The notes: a model not told the origin generated them from the letters alone. A stretch of 64,000 bases of DNA from Negativicutes bacterium (GCA_031292015.1 JARLHY010000052.1:8000-71999), one strand, 5' to 3'. Positions 25,988 to 35,403 are shown, numbered from the stretch's first letter. Numbers and translations are program-made.

Positions 25988-27673
25988 TTACCGTCCGCCG
26001 TTCTCCACCGCCAGGGATACGGCAGGCTTCAGCCAGACTTCGAAGGTCCGCTGCCAGGGAAGGCGGGAGTCGAGTTCCAGCCCAACCAGCCGCAGGCGAC
26101 GCGGACCCTGGTCGCTTTCGATGACAAGAGGATGCTGCAGCAGGGTCTGATGCTCCAGTGTATCGGCCCGGTCGGCCATCAGCCGCCGGACCAGCCGGTT
26201 CACCTGCTGATAATGCCCGGCCAGATCGTTGCCGTCAATGTTCAGCCGGAGCAGGTCGTTTTTGACGATATTCTGGACATCCTTCTGAAAGTACCAGTCG
26301 TCAAGAAACCTGGCGCAGAGGAACTCAAGATTGCTTTTGTAGACAGGAATCAAGTGCTCAAGCGACCGGTTATTGCCAATGGCCTGACTGAATATCGCCG
26401 CCTGGGTGACAGCCGTACCGATGGAGTTGCTGGTGGTATTCCAGCCGGCGTAGGCGATAAGCCGGCTAACAGGCGCGTCTTCTTTGAGCAGATAGGGCAG
26501 CAGGGTTTCATGACCATAATAGTCTTCACTGAGATCAATCAGCGCCACTTTTTTTCCGGTCGCCAGCAGCTCCTTGACTTCCCTGGCCGCGCCGACCAGC
26601 GCGCCGGTTCTGGTATGCTGGGTCCCGATATGGACATACAGGATGAAATCGGCATTGTCAGCATTCTCGACCTGGCTGGCGCCGACGATGGCCAGTTTCT
26701 CCTCCACTGTCCGGCCCACCGAATGAGGCATGAACGGCATGACCACCCCGGCATCCTCGGGCTGGGAGTATCTGACCAGGACCCGCGGCTGCCAGTGGGT
26801 CTCCTGAGCCGCTGCGTGACCGAGAAGAGTCAGGGCTACCTCGTCCGTTCCCCGGGTGATGAACACCCGCCCGGAAAGCTGCGGCCGTTGCTGCAGATAT
26901 CGGACAAGCCGGTCCTTGGCGATATTTGGCAGCCCGAAGGGCTGCCCGTCGTCCTGTCCGAGCACCAGCCCGGACAGCACGCCTTTGTCGGCAAGGTCGA
27001 TCAGCCTTTGATCCAGGGCCGTATTGGCTTCGTTCAGGACGATGTACTTTTGAATCACCTCGGCCGGAATTTCCTTCTCCAGTCCGGTTAAGAGTGCAAG
27101 ATCAGCCGGATTTTCGAAGGTCAGCACTTCGTCTTTGAGCAGAGAATACTGCAGCATTTTTTTCTGGTATACGGCGCTGACTTTGCTGTCGGCGATGAGT
27201 AAACGGGGAATAATACTAAACCCGTACAGTTTTACTTCAGGATGCTGTCGATGGAGGTCTTCCAGCAGAGCCAGCGTTGCTGCCGCGTCCTCGGCCGTGC
27301 CCAGCGCCGACCGGGAAGCCAGAAGTCCGCCGTGAATCAGCATATCGGTGGAAACGATGGCCGCGTCGGCACCGGCTATCGCGCTTTTCAGCCAAGCCCT
27401 CAGGGCGGTTTTGTCGGCCGGGGTTTTGTAGTTATCCAGCAGCTCGGCTGGCGGCAAAATCAGCCTGATGCCGGCGATGCCCCCCACTTGTTCGACAAAC
27501 TGGGTGCAGGGCGGACGACTGTCCAGAGGCAGGAGCACCACCGTCATTCGCGGTTTGTCCGGTTGTCCCGGCACGACAGGCGTGAGGCCGCCAAGGGTAT
27601 TGACGGCGACCGCCAGGCTCAGGGTAAGCCCGACAGCAAAACAGAGGATATAGCTGATGAAACGTTTGCCCAT
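25988..27673 (-). CDS. DUF4127 family protein, membrane-anchored or exported
   Basis: A 561-residue protein whose opening (VVLLPLDSRPPCTQFV, then STDMLIHGGLLASRS near 110-124) matches the DUF4127 family, of unknown function. A hydrophobic segment at residues 6-27 is a probable signal anchor. ATG 27673 with GAGGTG 5 bases upstream is chosen; the frame extends to 27754, but the extra residues precede the anchor and have no site. It runs against its neighbours and appears to be a single-gene unit. A large frame on the opposite strand is a shadow. Confidence 0.85.
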   Translation of the reverse strand: MGKRFISYILCFAVGLTLSLAVAVNTLGGLTPVVPGQPDKPRMTVVLLPLDSRPPCTQFVEQVGGIAGIRLILPPAELLDNYKTPADKTALRAWLKSAIAGADAAIVSTDMLIHGGLLASRSALGTAEDAAATLALLEDLHRQHPEVKLYGFSIIPRLLIADSKVSAVYQKKMLQYSLLKDEVLTFENPADLALLTGLEKEIPAEVIQKYIVLNEANTALDQRLIDLADKGVLSGLVLGQDDGQPFGLPNIAKDRLVRYLQQRPQLSGRVFITRGTDEVALTLLGHAAAQETHWQPRVLVRYSQPEDAGVVMPFMPHSVGRTVEEKLAIVGASQVENADNADFILYVHIGTQHTRTGALVGAAREVKELLATGKKVALIDLSEDYYGHETLLPYLLKEDAPVSRLIAYAGWNTTSNSIGTAVTQAAIFSQAIGNNRSLEHLIPVYKSNLEFLCARFLDDWYFQKDVQNIVKNDLLRLNIDGNDLAGHYQQVNRLVRRLMADRADTLEHQTLLQHPLVIESDQGPRRLRLVGLELDSRLPWQRTFEVWLKPAVSLAVENGGR

Positions 27674-27826
27674 AAGACACCTCGGAAGTTGGATTGACCC
27701 CATTAATTTCGACCCGGACCGGTAAAATCCTGTAAGAGGTACAAAAACTGGCAAACTACATTGTAAAGGCTAGTACTAAGTTGTCAAAATATGATAAAAT
27801 AGTATGGACGATAAGGCAGGTTAATG

Positions 27827-28384
27827 ATGCGGATTATAACCGGCAGTGCCAAAGGGCTTAAACTGAAAACTCCCAGGGGCAACGCAGTGCGCCCCACCGG
27901 CGACCGGGTCAAGGAAGCTGTTTTTAATATTCTGACCGGACTCATTCCGGACGCGACGGTGGCGGACCTCTTTGCCGGCACAGGCAATCTGGGCCTGGAG
28001 GCGCTCAGCCGCGGCGCAGAGAAAGCAGTGTTCGTAGACAACAGCCACTCCAGCATGAACCTGCTGAAAGAGAACGCGGTCCGGGCCCGTTTGGCCGACC
28101 GGGCCGAGTTTCTTCGCACCGACGCCCTTGCCGCTATCAGCCGGCTCCAGCAGGACAAACGCATCTTTCACCTGATCTTCTGTGATCCGCCTTATAATCG
28201 CGGCCATGTCGACGCTGTCCTAGCGCGCATCGACGCGGCTGAAATTCTCGCCCCTGACGGCGTGGTCGTCATCGAACATTCCAAGCACGAACCGATCACC
28301 GCTGTTTTGCAGAAGCTCCAGATCAGACGCAGTGAACATTTTGGCGAAACGACCGTAAGTTTTTTGCGAGCCATCAGATCATAA
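27827..28384 (+). CDS. rsmD: 16S rRNA (guanine(966)-N(2))-methyltransferase
   Basis: A 185-residue Rossmann methyltransferase. RIITGSAKG at the N-terminus, [19 protein letters not shown] near 45-63 for SAM binding and the catalytic CDPPYNRG near 121-128 identify RsmD (Bacillus YlbH), which methylates G966 in 16S rRNA during 30S assembly. ATG at 27827 starts the family's usual MRIITG; the ATG at 27824 adds one residue. CoaD follows 17 bases later, the conserved rsmD-coaD pair. Confidence 0.95.
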   Translation: MRIITGSAKGLKLKTPRGNAVRPTGDRVKEAVFNILTGLIPDATVADLFAGTGNLGLEALSRGAEKAVFVDNSHSSMNLLKENAVRARLADRAEFLRTDALAAISRLQQDKRIFHLIFCDPPYNRGHVDAVLARIDAAEILAPDGVVVIEHSKHEPITAVLQKLQIRRSEHFGETTVSFLRAIRS

Positions 28385-28401
28385 GCAGGGGGTTTTATTT
28401 A

Positions 28402-28890
28402 GTGCGAATTGCAGTATGTCCGGGCAGTTTCGATCCGGTGACCAACGGCCATCTCGATATTTTCGAGCGGGGCAGCAAGATTTTTGACCTATTGATTGTG
28501 GCGGTTTTTCACAACCCCAACAAAAAGCCCTTTTTTACCATGGAAGAACGGGTCGAAATGCTAAAGGCGGCCACCGCCCATATCCCCAATGTTGAAGTCG
28601 ACGGATTTTCCGGACTGCTGACCGAATTTGTCCGCAAACAAAATACTACTGTGATCGTCAGGGGTCTCAGAGCCCTCAGCGATTTCGAATACGAGTTCCA
28701 GCGGGCCCTTCTGATCAAAAGCATCGACTCCGACATGGAGACAGTCTTCATGATGACAAGCAACGAATATTCCTTTGTCAGTTCCAGTGGCGTCAAGGAA
28801 CTGGCCGTATTTGGCGGCAATATATCCGGTCTGGTGCCAAAACCTGTGGAAGATTTGGTCTTCAAACGGCTTAAAGAATTGCGGACATGA
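28402..28890 (+). CDS. coaD: Phosphopantetheine adenylyltransferase
   Basis: A 162-residue enzyme with the nucleotidyltransferase motif [11 protein letters not shown] near residues 8-18 (with the TxGH signature) and the C-terminal [14 protein letters not shown] near 121-134. It catalyses the penultimate step of coenzyme A synthesis, 4'-phosphopantetheine plus ATP to dephospho-CoA. GTG start at 28402 after AGGGGG. It is co-transcribed with rsmD. Confidence 0.97.
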   Translation: MRIAVCPGSFDPVTNGHLDIFERGSKIFDLLIVAVFHNPNKKPFFTMEERVEMLKAATAHIPNVEVDGFSGLLTEFVRKQNTTVIVRGLRALSDFEYEFQRALLIKSIDSDMETVFMMTSNEYSFVSSSGVKELAVFGGNISGLVPKPVEDLVFKRLKELRT

Positions 28891-28918
28891 GCTGCAGGTG
28901 ATGGAAGGGGAGGTACAT

Positions 28919-29377
28919 ATGACAATCGAGCAAATCCTGGAAGAGATGGAGGCTCTGCTGCTGGAAAGTGCCAGAGTGCCGTTCACAAACAAGCGACTGA
29001 TTGAAGAAGACGATCTGGGCAATCTGATCGACGAACTGCGGGAAGTGCTGCCCGGTGAACTGATGGAAGCCAACCGTGTCATCAGCGAGAGGCAGAACAT
29101 CATGGAACAGGCCCAGAAAGAATCGCAGAATATCATCGACCAGGCCAAAAATTATATGAGCAAATTGACGGATGAAAATAGCATTACCCGCCAGGCCCAG
29201 GAACAGTCCAGTGAGATTGTCCAGCAGGCCCGTAAAGCCGCCCGGGAACTTCAGGCCGACTCGGTGAGCTATGCTGACGAAGTTTTTTGTTATCTGGAAG
29301 AAAATCTTGTCAGGACACTGGAAGTGATTCGTCAAAGTCACGGCAAACTCCATCAAAATAAGAACGATCAGCCCTAG
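28919..29377 (+). CDS. Coiled-coil protein of unknown role downstream of coaD
   Basis: A 152-residue, highly charged, predicted all-helical protein with heptad-like patterns over most of its length (IISERQNIMEQAQKESQNII near 58-77). It resembles the short DivIVA-like or ATP-synthase-subunit-like coiled-coil proteins often annotated simply as ATPase, but it has no nucleotide-binding motif, so that name should not be used. ATG 28919 follows GGGGAGG; a longer frame reaching back to 28775 lies within coaD and is rejected. It probably scaffolds other proteins; function unknown. Confidence 0.7.
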   Translation: MTIEQILEEMEALLLESARVPFTNKRLIEEDDLGNLIDELREVLPGELMEANRVISERQNIMEQAQKESQNIIDQAKNYMSKLTDENSITRQAQEQSSEIVQQARKAARELQADSVSYADEVFCYLEENLVRTLEVIRQSHGKLHQNKNDQP

Positions 29378-29438
29378 AAAACAGTCTGAACACCGCCGCA
29401 AAGACGGCTCAAGGGTGCCGGTGTATGATGAAGAAAAG

Positions 29439-29482
29439 AGGAGTTCCACCGCCTTGGCGGGCAGAACTCCTTATTTTTTTCC
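29439..29482 (+). terminator. Terminator shared by convergent genes
   Basis: Outer stem aggagttc/gaactcct (29439-29446, 29464-29471) and an inner GC hairpin, then TATTTTTTT. It ends the coaD transcript and overlaps the last codon region of ylbJ on the other strand. Confidence 0.75.
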
Positions 29483-30721
29483 CAAAAGCCGCAGGCTCCG
29501 GGCGATATGGATGATGAGCGAAAGACCTATCAGCCCGATGGCGAACAGCCCAAGCTGATAACCGACCTGCTCCAGACGGGTCAACCAGAAGGTCAGCGGC
29601 GGCATGCTGCCCGGGACCAGCAGCACAGGCACGCTCCATAATCTGGTGACTGCTTCGGCCGGCCCCAATAGCAGCAGGGTAATCGCCGCCGCCAGGATGG
29701 CGTGCAGCACCCTGCCCACCATGTACGGCCCCATCCGGATACCTGATTCGATCACGATACTGGCTACCTGTCCGTGGACCGACAGGCCGCTCCAGGCGAT
29801 AATCGCACCGGCGATGGCGATCTTCTCACTCAAGGGGGCGTCGGCCTGACTGGCGGCCAGTGTTCCAAGGTCGATCTCAAAAAAGCCACTGACCAGGGCC
29901 GGCGCGAGACTTGTGTTGAAGCCAATCAAATTCAGCACCGAGGCGAAACCCGCTGACAAAATACCGGTCAGTCCTACCACTGTGACAATGCGGATCATGA
30001 CCGAAAACACGATGATAAAGCCGCCGATCAGCAAAATCGTGTTCATCGAGGATTTTACCGAATCTCCCAGCAGTTGGCCCGGTGAGCGTTTATCCTCCTG
30101 ACGGGCGTTGTACAGAGCCCGGAAGGCCCTGATGATGATATTTCCCGGGGGCCTCTGGGCGTCCTTGGTCTCGCTGTCGCGGCGATAACGATGAAAGCGG
30201 AAGATGACTCCCACAAGGAAACTGGATATGTAGTGAGCCAGTGCGATGGTGGCCCCCAGTTGCGGCATCCCGAACATCCCCACTGCCACAGCTCCGAACA
30301 TAAACAGCGGATCGGCGGTGTTGGTGAAAGACAGTAACCGTTCGGCCTCCACCGCGGTGCAGAGCTGATTCTTGCGAAACTTGCTTGTGATGACCGCGTC
30401 CATCGGATAGCCTGACGCCAGGCCCATGCTCAGAGCGAAGGCGCCGACCCCCGGCACGTTGAATACCGGCCGCATCAGGGGTTCGAGCAAGACGCCGATG
30501 AAATGCACTACCCCGAGCCCCATCAGAATTTCCGACAAAATAAAAAAAGGAAGCAATGAGGGAAAGACGATAGTCCACCAAAGATTGAGACCCACTACAG
30601 CCGAATCGAACGCATCCTTGGGAAACTGAACCATGGCGATGGTTATAAAAACAGCGACAAAGGCCATAAAATAGGTCAGCAGCCGGGATCGATACCGTCT
30701 GCCTTTCCCCCAGACACCCAT
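29471..30721 (-). CDS. ylbJ: Sporulation integral membrane protein YlbJ
   Basis: A 416-residue, roughly 8-10-helix membrane protein with two nucleoside-recognition (Gate) domains; WWTIVFPSLLPFFILSEILM near 48-67 and GLASGYPMDAVITSKF near 99-114 are characteristic. YlbJ is needed for normal spore formation in Bacillus, where it is under sigma-E. The start follows GGAGGAG. On the minus strand TTATATT (about 30780-30786) and an AT-rich box at 30757-30765 are spaced like a weak sigma-E promoter. It keeps its place next to coaD and ylbK as in Bacillus, but is inverted relative to them. Confidence 0.93.
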   Translation of the reverse strand: MGVWGKGRRYRSRLLTYFMAFVAVFITIAMVQFPKDAFDSAVVGLNLWWTIVFPSLLPFFILSEILMGLGVVHFIGVLLEPLMRPVFNVPGVGAFALSMGLASGYPMDAVITSKFRKNQLCTAVEAERLLSFTNTADPLFMFGAVAVGMFGMPQLGATIALAHYISSFLVGVIFRFHRYRRDSETKDAQRPPGNIIIRAFRALYNARQEDKRSPGQLLGDSVKSSMNTILLIGGFIIVFSVMIRIVTVVGLTGILSAGFASVLNLIGFNTSLAPALVSGFFEIDLGTLAASQADAPLSEKIAIAGAIIAWSGLSVHGQVASIVIESGIRMGPYMVGRVLHAILAAAITLLLLGPAEAVTRLWSVPVLLVPGSMPPLTFWLTRLEQVGYQLGLFAIGLIGLSLIIHIARSLRLLGKK

Positions 30722-30825
30722 CCAGAACTCCTCCTTACCCCAGGCGGTCTGCTATTATATATATTGGTGAATCCGGGGTAATATAACCATAATCGCCCGG
30801 GAGCATCAACGGACTGGAGGTTGCC

Positions 30826-31650
30826 ATGAATCCAACCATCGGCTTGGCCCTGGGCTCCGGCGGAATGCGCGGGTTGGCCCATATCGGAGTACTGCGGGTG
30901 CTGGAGAAAGAGAAAATCCCGTTGAGCCTGATCGCCGGCTGCAGCATCGGCAGCCTGATCGGGGCGCTGCACTCGTCCGGCCTGGACAGTGAGACCATCT
31001 TCAAACTTGCCAAGAATCTGAAACGCCGGCATTGGCTGGATTTTATCATCCCCAAAATGGGCCTGATCGGCGGCGAACGCACCCTGGAAATGCTCCGGCT
31101 CCTGACCCAGCGCAAAAATTTCGACCAGCTGACAATCCCGCTGGCCGTGGTCGCCACCGACATCAATCAAGGCCGCGAAGTCGTCCTGACCGACGGGGAA
31201 GTCGCTCAGGCGGTAAGGGCCAGCATCTCGGTGCCGGGTGTTTTCGTACCCTATAAAATAGGGGATATGCTATTAGTGGACGGTGCGGTGATCAACCCGA
31301 CGCCGATTGACGTAGCTCATCGCCTGGGCGCCGATATCGTCATCGCCGTCGATCTTGTTCCCCAGGGAGCTGTCGCCAATATCACCAATATGTTTGATGT
31401 AATCATCCAGTCTATTGACATCATGGAACGTGAACTGTTCAAAAACCGGCTGCCATACTGCGACGTCCTGGTCAGGCCGGAAATAGCCCATATTTCCCCA
31501 AGTGATTTTGACACTGTTGACGAATGCGTATCCCTTGGTGAGCAGGCAATGGCCGCCGCCATGCCGGAGGTCAGACGGATGCTGGCTGAGAAGGCAGATA
31601 CAGCGGCGAAGTGCGAAAATCCAGCCCGCCCCGGCGCATACCAGGATTAG
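30826..31650 (+). CDS. Patatin-like phospholipase/esterase (YlbK-like)
   Basis: A 274-residue patatin/NTE-family hydrolase: oxyanion loop GSGGMRGLAHIG near 9-20, nucleophile serine in GCSIGS near 39-44, and catalytic Asp in VDGAVINPTP near 151-160. Patatins release fatty acids from membrane lipids. It corresponds in position to Bacillus ylbK, between ylbJ and ylbM. The ATG follows ACTGGAGG. Its last 80 bases overlap the end of the convergent tmcAL gene, so both C-termini are encoded by the same duplex. Substrate unknown. Confidence 0.92.
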   Translation: MNPTIGLALGSGGMRGLAHIGVLRVLEKEKIPLSLIAGCSIGSLIGALHSSGLDSETIFKLAKNLKRRHWLDFIIPKMGLIGGERTLEMLRLLTQRKNFDQLTIPLAVVATDINQGREVVLTDGEVAQAVRASISVPGVFVPYKIGDMLLVDGAVINPTPIDVAHRLGADIVIAVDLVPQGAVANITNMFDVIIQSIDIMERELFKNRLPYCDVLVRPEIAHISPSDFDTVDECVSLGEQAMAAAMPEVRRMLAEKADTAAKCENPARPGAYQD

Positions 31651-32833
31651 GCCAGGCCAGCACATAGAGGTCGGTGGCCAGAGTATCGGCTGCCAGCATT
31701 TCCTCCAAGAGGGAAAGCCGGTCAGCGGCCCGTCCCGTACTGCTCAAAAACCGGGTGGTCTTGGTGATCACCGGGATTGCCGACTTGCTTCGCATCTGCC
31801 GCAGCAGCGTCCGGCCGCGGTCGTTGAACGCCAGTACCCGGGCATATAGGGGACCCGTTTTGTCAAAGCCGGCGAGCCGGTCTTTCCGGCTGCCAAGCAG
31901 GGCGTGGATAACCAGCCGCTGCAGCCGGGTATGAGAATAACGTTTTGATTTGATCCGCGAAAGCAATTCTTCCAGGGTCGAGGCCTTTAGCACCGCGTCC
32001 TTGATTTTATGATGCAGTCCCTCGCTCATGTCAGGCAGCTGTTCCAGTTCGGGCAGGGAGGCTGTTCTCAGCCTGGCCAGGACCATTTGATCGAAATCGC
32101 GGAAAAATACCGGGCCCCGCCCGTCCCGGACCAGTGCCTCCACAAGCGCCGCACTGGCGGCCGGCAGAGCCTGGGAAATGCGCGCCGCACCCTCCGGTCC
32201 GCGCTGCAGTTCCTGACGGATCGCCGTGGCGCTGGCGATCGGTCCCGCAACCGCCGTATCGTGATAACCGGCCGACCGGCGGGATATGGGAACCGGATTC
32301 AGTCCTGGGGCAAACCGCAGGATGGCCCGGATATACTCCACCGCCAGAATGTTGTTGGGTGCGGCAATTATTTCCGCCGCCAAGCCGGTCCGCCGGCCCA
32401 GGGCTTTTCCCATTGCCGCGGCATAAGGCCTGCCTGCGTCCAGTTCCAGTTTCAGCAGGTCGATAGTCTCTTCTTCATCAATAGCTTTCGCCAAAGCCGT
32501 CAATTGCGACACATCCGGCTGTTCGGCCCCGAAAGCCACGGCGTCGACCACTCCCAGGGCGCCAAGCAGGCGTATCCCGGCTGTGGCAAAATTTTCGGCG
32601 CTGCGCACCGCGAATACCACCGGCAGTTCCAGCACAAGATCAACCCCTGAGCATACCGCCATTTCGGCCCTGGCCCATTTGTCGAACAACGCCGGCTCAC
32701 CCCGCTGGACGAAGCTGCCGCTCATCACCGCGACAGCCGCCGGATGGCCTGTGACCGCCCGGGCCTGTTCCAGATGCCACAGGTGTCCATTGTGAAAGGG
32801 GTTATACTCGGCGATAATCCCAACAGCCTTCAA
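31571..32833 (-). CDS. tmcAL: tRNA(Met) cytidine acetate ligase (YlbM)
   Basis: A 420-residue nucleotidyltransferase-fold enzyme. AEYNPFHNGHLWH near residues 8-20 supplies the HxGH motif, followed by MSGSFVQRGEPALFDKWAR near 40-58. TmcAL acetylates the wobble cytidine of elongator tRNA-Met using acetate and ATP. TTG at 32833 starts MKAVGIIAEYN; the frame is open to 32917, but the added residues are not family-like. It is adjacent and divergent to acetate kinase, an interesting link through acetate but probably coincidental, since ylbM is normally here. Confidence 0.93.
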   Translation of the reverse strand: MKAVGIIAEYNPFHNGHLWHLEQARAVTGHPAAVAVMSGSFVQRGEPALFDKWARAEMAVCSGVDLVLELPVVFAVRSAENFATAGIRLLGALGVVDAVAFGAEQPDVSQLTALAKAIDEEETIDLLKLELDAGRPYAAAMGKALGRRTGLAAEIIAAPNNILAVEYIRAILRFAPGLNPVPISRRSAGYHDTAVAGPIASATAIRQELQRGPEGAARISQALPAASAALVEALVRDGRGPVFFRDFDQMVLARLRTASLPELEQLPDMSEGLHHKIKDAVLKASTLEELLSRIKSKRYSHTRLQRLVIHALLGSRKDRLAGFDKTGPLYARVLAFNDRGRTLLRQMRSKSAIPVITKTTRFLSSTGRAADRLSLLEEMLAADTLATDLYVLAWPNPGMRRGGLDFRTSPLYLPSQPASV

Positions 32834-33020
32834 ACATTTCACCCGCCAATCATGCTTTGTAAAAGGGCTTCGTGCTGATTTCCCGCAAGTCCTCCTGGCA
32901 CCCAATAATTTCTGCAACTAGTTTTGGCGCCCGGCAGGGAAAATAACAGCGGCGTCGAAACCATAATAGGTGTCTGGTGGTCAGACCGTTTATGCTATAC
33001 GACCAACAAGGAGGATTCAC

Positions 33021-34223
33021 ATGAAAGTACTGGTTGTCAATTGCGGCAGTTCCTCAATCAAGTACCAGCTTGTCAACATGACTGATGAATCGGTGCTGGC
33101 TAAAGGCCTGGTAGAAAGGATCGGCCTGCAGGGCTCGGTGTTGACTCATCAGCCTGCCGGAAAAGATAAGGTTGTCCTTACAGCTGACATCTCAAACCAC
33201 AGCATCGGCATCAAAATGGTTCTCGCAGCCCTCACCGATGCCAAGCACGGTGTAATCGCGACCATGAACGAGATTGGTGCTATCGGTCACCGGGTAGTGC
33301 ACGGCGGCGAAAAATTCGCCGACTCGGTCTTAATCACTCCTGCCGTTATGGACGCCCTGGAAGAATGCATCGAAATGGCTCCGCTACATAATCCGCCCAA
33401 CATTTTGGGTATCAACGCCTGCGCCGAACTCATGCCCGGCACACCCCAGGTCGGTGTTTTCGACACCGCCTTTCACCAGACGATGCCAAAATACGCCTTC
33501 CTCTACGGCCTGCCCTACGAGGCATATGAGAAATACGGCGTAAGGCGCTACGGTTTTCACGGCACCTCCCACAAGTTCGTGTCCCAGCGGGCCGCGGAAA
33601 TGATGGGACAACAGGTGACCAACCTGCGGATCATCACCTGCCACCTCGGTAACGGCGCCAGCATAACCGCCATTAAACACGGCAAATCCGTCGATACCTC
33701 GATGGGCTTCACCCCGCTGGAAGGACTGGTCATGGGAACCCGCTGCGGCGAGATCGACCCGGCCATCATTCCCTATCTGATGAAAAAGGAAGGCATGTCT
33801 CCTGATCAGATGGACAATTACCTTAACAAGAAATCCGGCGTTTTGGGAATATCCGGAGTGTCCAGCGACTTCCGCGACATCGAACAGGCCGCCCAGGACG
33901 GCAACGAACGCGCCGGGCTGGCTCTGGACGTTTTCGCTCATAAAGTACGCAAATATATCGGCAGCTATGTCGCGGCGATGGGGGGAGTTGATGCCATCGT
34001 CTTCACCGCCGGACTCGGCGAAAACTCGGTATCAATGCGTGATCAGGTCTGTCAGGGTCTTGAGTACCTTGGCACCCGCATTGACCCGGTTAAGAACAAT
34101 GTCCGCGGCAAGGCTCAGGAAATCAGCGTCGACGGCGCCAAGGTCAAGATCTTCGTCATTCCCACCAACGAAGAATTGGTCATCGCCCGCGACACTCGCG
34201 AAATCTGCGAACACCTGGCCTAA
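33021..34223 (+). CDS. ackA: Acetate kinase
   Basis: A 400-residue acetate kinase. [11 protein letters not shown] near 6-16, [11 protein letters not shown] near 174-184, CHLGNGAS near 204 and FTAGLGENS near 326-334 are the family signatures. It interconverts acetyl-phosphate/ADP and acetate/ATP, the last step of acetate fermentation. The ATG at 33021 follows AAGGAGG; an extension to 32970 passes through that site. No phosphotransacetylase is adjacent in this window. A hairpin terminator follows at 34243-34266. Confidence 0.97.
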   Translation: MKVLVVNCGSSSIKYQLVNMTDESVLAKGLVERIGLQGSVLTHQPAGKDKVVLTADISNHSIGIKMVLAALTDAKHGVIATMNEIGAIGHRVVHGGEKFADSVLITPAVMDALEECIEMAPLHNPPNILGINACAELMPGTPQVGVFDTAFHQTMPKYAFLYGLPYEAYEKYGVRRYGFHGTSHKFVSQRAAEMMGQQVTNLRIITCHLGNGASITAIKHGKSVDTSMGFTPLEGLVMGTRCGEIDPAIIPYLMKKEGMSPDQMDNYLNKKSGVLGISGVSSDFRDIEQAAQDGNERAGLALDVFAHKVRKYIGSYVAAMGGVDAIVFTAGLGENSVSMRDQVCQGLEYLGTRIDPVKNNVRGKAQEISVDGAKVKIFVIPTNEELVIARDTREICEHLA

Positions 34224-34242
34224 AGCGCACAGCCACAAAAAT

Positions 34243-34270
34243 GAGGGGAGAGCGAAAGCTCTCCTCAATT
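34243..34270 (+). terminator. Terminator of ackA, copy 1 of a duplicated hairpin
   Basis: gaggggagagc-GAAA-gctctcctc with one bulged G. The 21 bases 34245-34265 are repeated exactly at 34414-34434. Confidence 0.75.
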
Positions 34271-34434
34271 TGTTGATAAACCTATTCTTCAGACCGTTCA
34301 GAAACCCCCAGATGCACGACGGCCCCGCTGACCAAGCAGCGACGCGTACTGGGAAGTACGCTAGCAATGGGTCAGTGGGGGCAACAAAGCAGATGGGGGT
34401 TTATCAACGGTCTGGGGAGAGCGAAAGCTCTCCT
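34245..34434. repeat. Folded MITE-like element flanked by 21-bp direct repeats
   Basis: Exact 21-bp direct repeats (34245-34265 and 34414-34434), each a hairpin with a GAAA loop, flank 148 bp without coding potential. Inside are inverted ends TTGATAAACC (34273-34282) and GGTTTATCAA (34398-34407), nested inverted segments AACCCCCA/TGGGGGTT (34303-34310, 34394-34401), ggccccgctgacc with ggtcagtgggggc (34321-34333, 34369-34381), and a perfect inner hairpin GCGTACT/AGTACGC (34344-34361). The layout fits a small non-autonomous insertion that duplicated the ackA terminator, or a structured small RNA ending at the second hairpin. No transposase is linked. Confidence 0.6.
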
Positions 34435-34439
34435 TTTTC
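34416..34439 (+). terminator. Second copy of the ackA-type terminator
   Basis: Perfect ggagagc/gctctcc stem with a GAAA loop followed by five T residues; a better intrinsic terminator than the first copy. Confidence 0.8.
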
Positions 34440-34536
34440 TATGGACAATTGAGTACTGCTTTTAATGGACAATAAAAGCTACAACCTGCCTTTTACAGGC
34501 TCACCGCAAATGAAGGGGCCCGAGTGGCCGCTTTTC

Positions 34537-34565
34537 TTGACAAACACTGGCGGTGTAGCTATAAT
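34537..34565 (+). promoter_or_regulatory. Consensus promoter of yceD-rpmF
   Basis: TTGACA (34537-34542), a 17-base spacer and TATAAT (34560-34565): a perfect sigma-A promoter 24 bases before the yceD start. Confidence 0.92.
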
Positions 34566-34589
34566 AGATGAAGGTTGGGGTGGAAAAAG

Positions 34590-35102
34590 ATGAAAATTAA
34601 CATATCCCAGGTACTGCAGGCTATGGGCGGCCGCCAGCCGTTCCGTTTTGTCCGGCCTGTCGAAAAGGTAGTCGGCGCTCTCGACCGTTTCTGGCTGGAA
34701 GGCGACATCAGCGTCGCCGGCGAAGTCGTCAATGACGGCCTCTTTCTGAAGGTGGCCGGTATAATCACCGGCGTCGCCGACACCAGTTGCCACCGGTGCC
34801 TTAAAAGCTTTCAAAAGCCGGTGGAGGTTGCTTTCGCTGAAAACTACCGCTCAGAAGACAGCCGCGACCCGGACGTCCCCGATGATGACTATACCTATTT
34901 CGGCGGTGAAGAGATCGACATCACCGAATTGATCCGGGAAACCCTGCTGCTCGCCGAACCCCTTAAAATCGTCTGCGACGACAACTGCAAGGGACTGTGC
35001 CTTAAGTGCGGCGCAGATCTTAATGTCGCCGCCTGCGGCTGTGACCGCGAGACTATTGATCCCCGCCTGGCGTCGCTGAAAAAGCTGCTGGATCAAGACT
35101 GA
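34590..35102 (+). CDS. yceD: YceD/DUF177 family protein
   Basis: A 170-residue protein with the DUF177 core and conserved cysteines: CHRC near residue 65 and the C-terminal CKGLCLKCGADLN near 133-145. The gene almost always precedes rpmF (Bacillus ylbN-rpmF); related proteins are linked to 23S rRNA maturation, but the mechanism is not settled. ATG 34590 follows GGTTGGGGTGG; the frame from 34575 adds five residues. It is transcribed from the consensus promoter at 34537. Confidence 0.9.
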   Translation: MKINISQVLQAMGGRQPFRFVRPVEKVVGALDRFWLEGDISVAGEVVNDGLFLKVAGIITGVADTSCHRCLKSFQKPVEVAFAENYRSEDSRDPDVPDDDYTYFGGEEIDITELIRETLLLAEPLKIVCDDNCKGLCLKCGADLNVAACGCDRETIDPRLASLKKLLDQD

Positions 35103-35166
35103 CATGCTCCGGCAACGCCAGACACTACCTGGACGAACCGTTCAACAAGGAGGTGGAGTATAGAAC

Positions 35167-35343
35167 ATGGCAGTTCCAAAACGCAAAACATCCAAGGCCC
35201 GTCGCGATAAGCGCCGCGCCAACTGGAAACTAACCGTTCCCGGTCTTAACGCCTGCCCCCAGTGTCATCAGCCCAAAATGCCGCACCGTGTGTGCCCTGA
35301 ATGCGGCTTCTATAAGGGTAAAGCGGCAGTTTCTGCCGAATAA
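35167..35343 (+). CDS. rpmF: 50S ribosomal protein L32
   Basis: A 58-residue gene. It reads [20 protein letters not shown], with four zinc cysteines in NACPQCH and [11 protein letters not shown] and the normal L32 length. ATG 35167 is preceded by AAGGAGGTGG. It is coupled to yceD in the standard yceD-rpmF operon and closed by the terminator at 35358-35400. The zinc-binding (C+) form of L32 is indicated. Confidence 0.97.
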   Translation: MAVPKRKTSKARRDKRRANWKLTVPGLNACPQCHQPKMPHRVCPECGFYKGKAAVSAE

Positions 35344-35357
35344 AATCGCTTCATGTG

Positions 35358-35400
35358 AGCAAGATAAAAGACAAATTGTCCTTTTATCTTGCTTTATTTT
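35358..35400 (+). terminator. Terminator after rpmF
   Basis: A 17-18-bp stem (agcaagataaaag...cttttatcttgct, 35358-35393, one bulge) followed by TTATTTTT. Confidence 0.85.
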
Positions 35401-35403
35401 TAC

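Noticed and set aside
26132..27091. 319-codon frame on the plus strand opposite the DUF4127 gene
   Set aside because: Composition (His/Gln/Arg-rich) is typical of an antisense shadow; the minus-strand frame has a family signature and signal anchor.
28775..28918. Upstream extension of the coiled-coil gene after coaD
   Set aside because: It lies within coaD in another frame; ATG 28919 has GGGGAGG directly upstream.
34245..34434. Insertion sequence
   Set aside because: No transposase or coding potential in 148 bp; reported as a MITE-like or RNA element instead.
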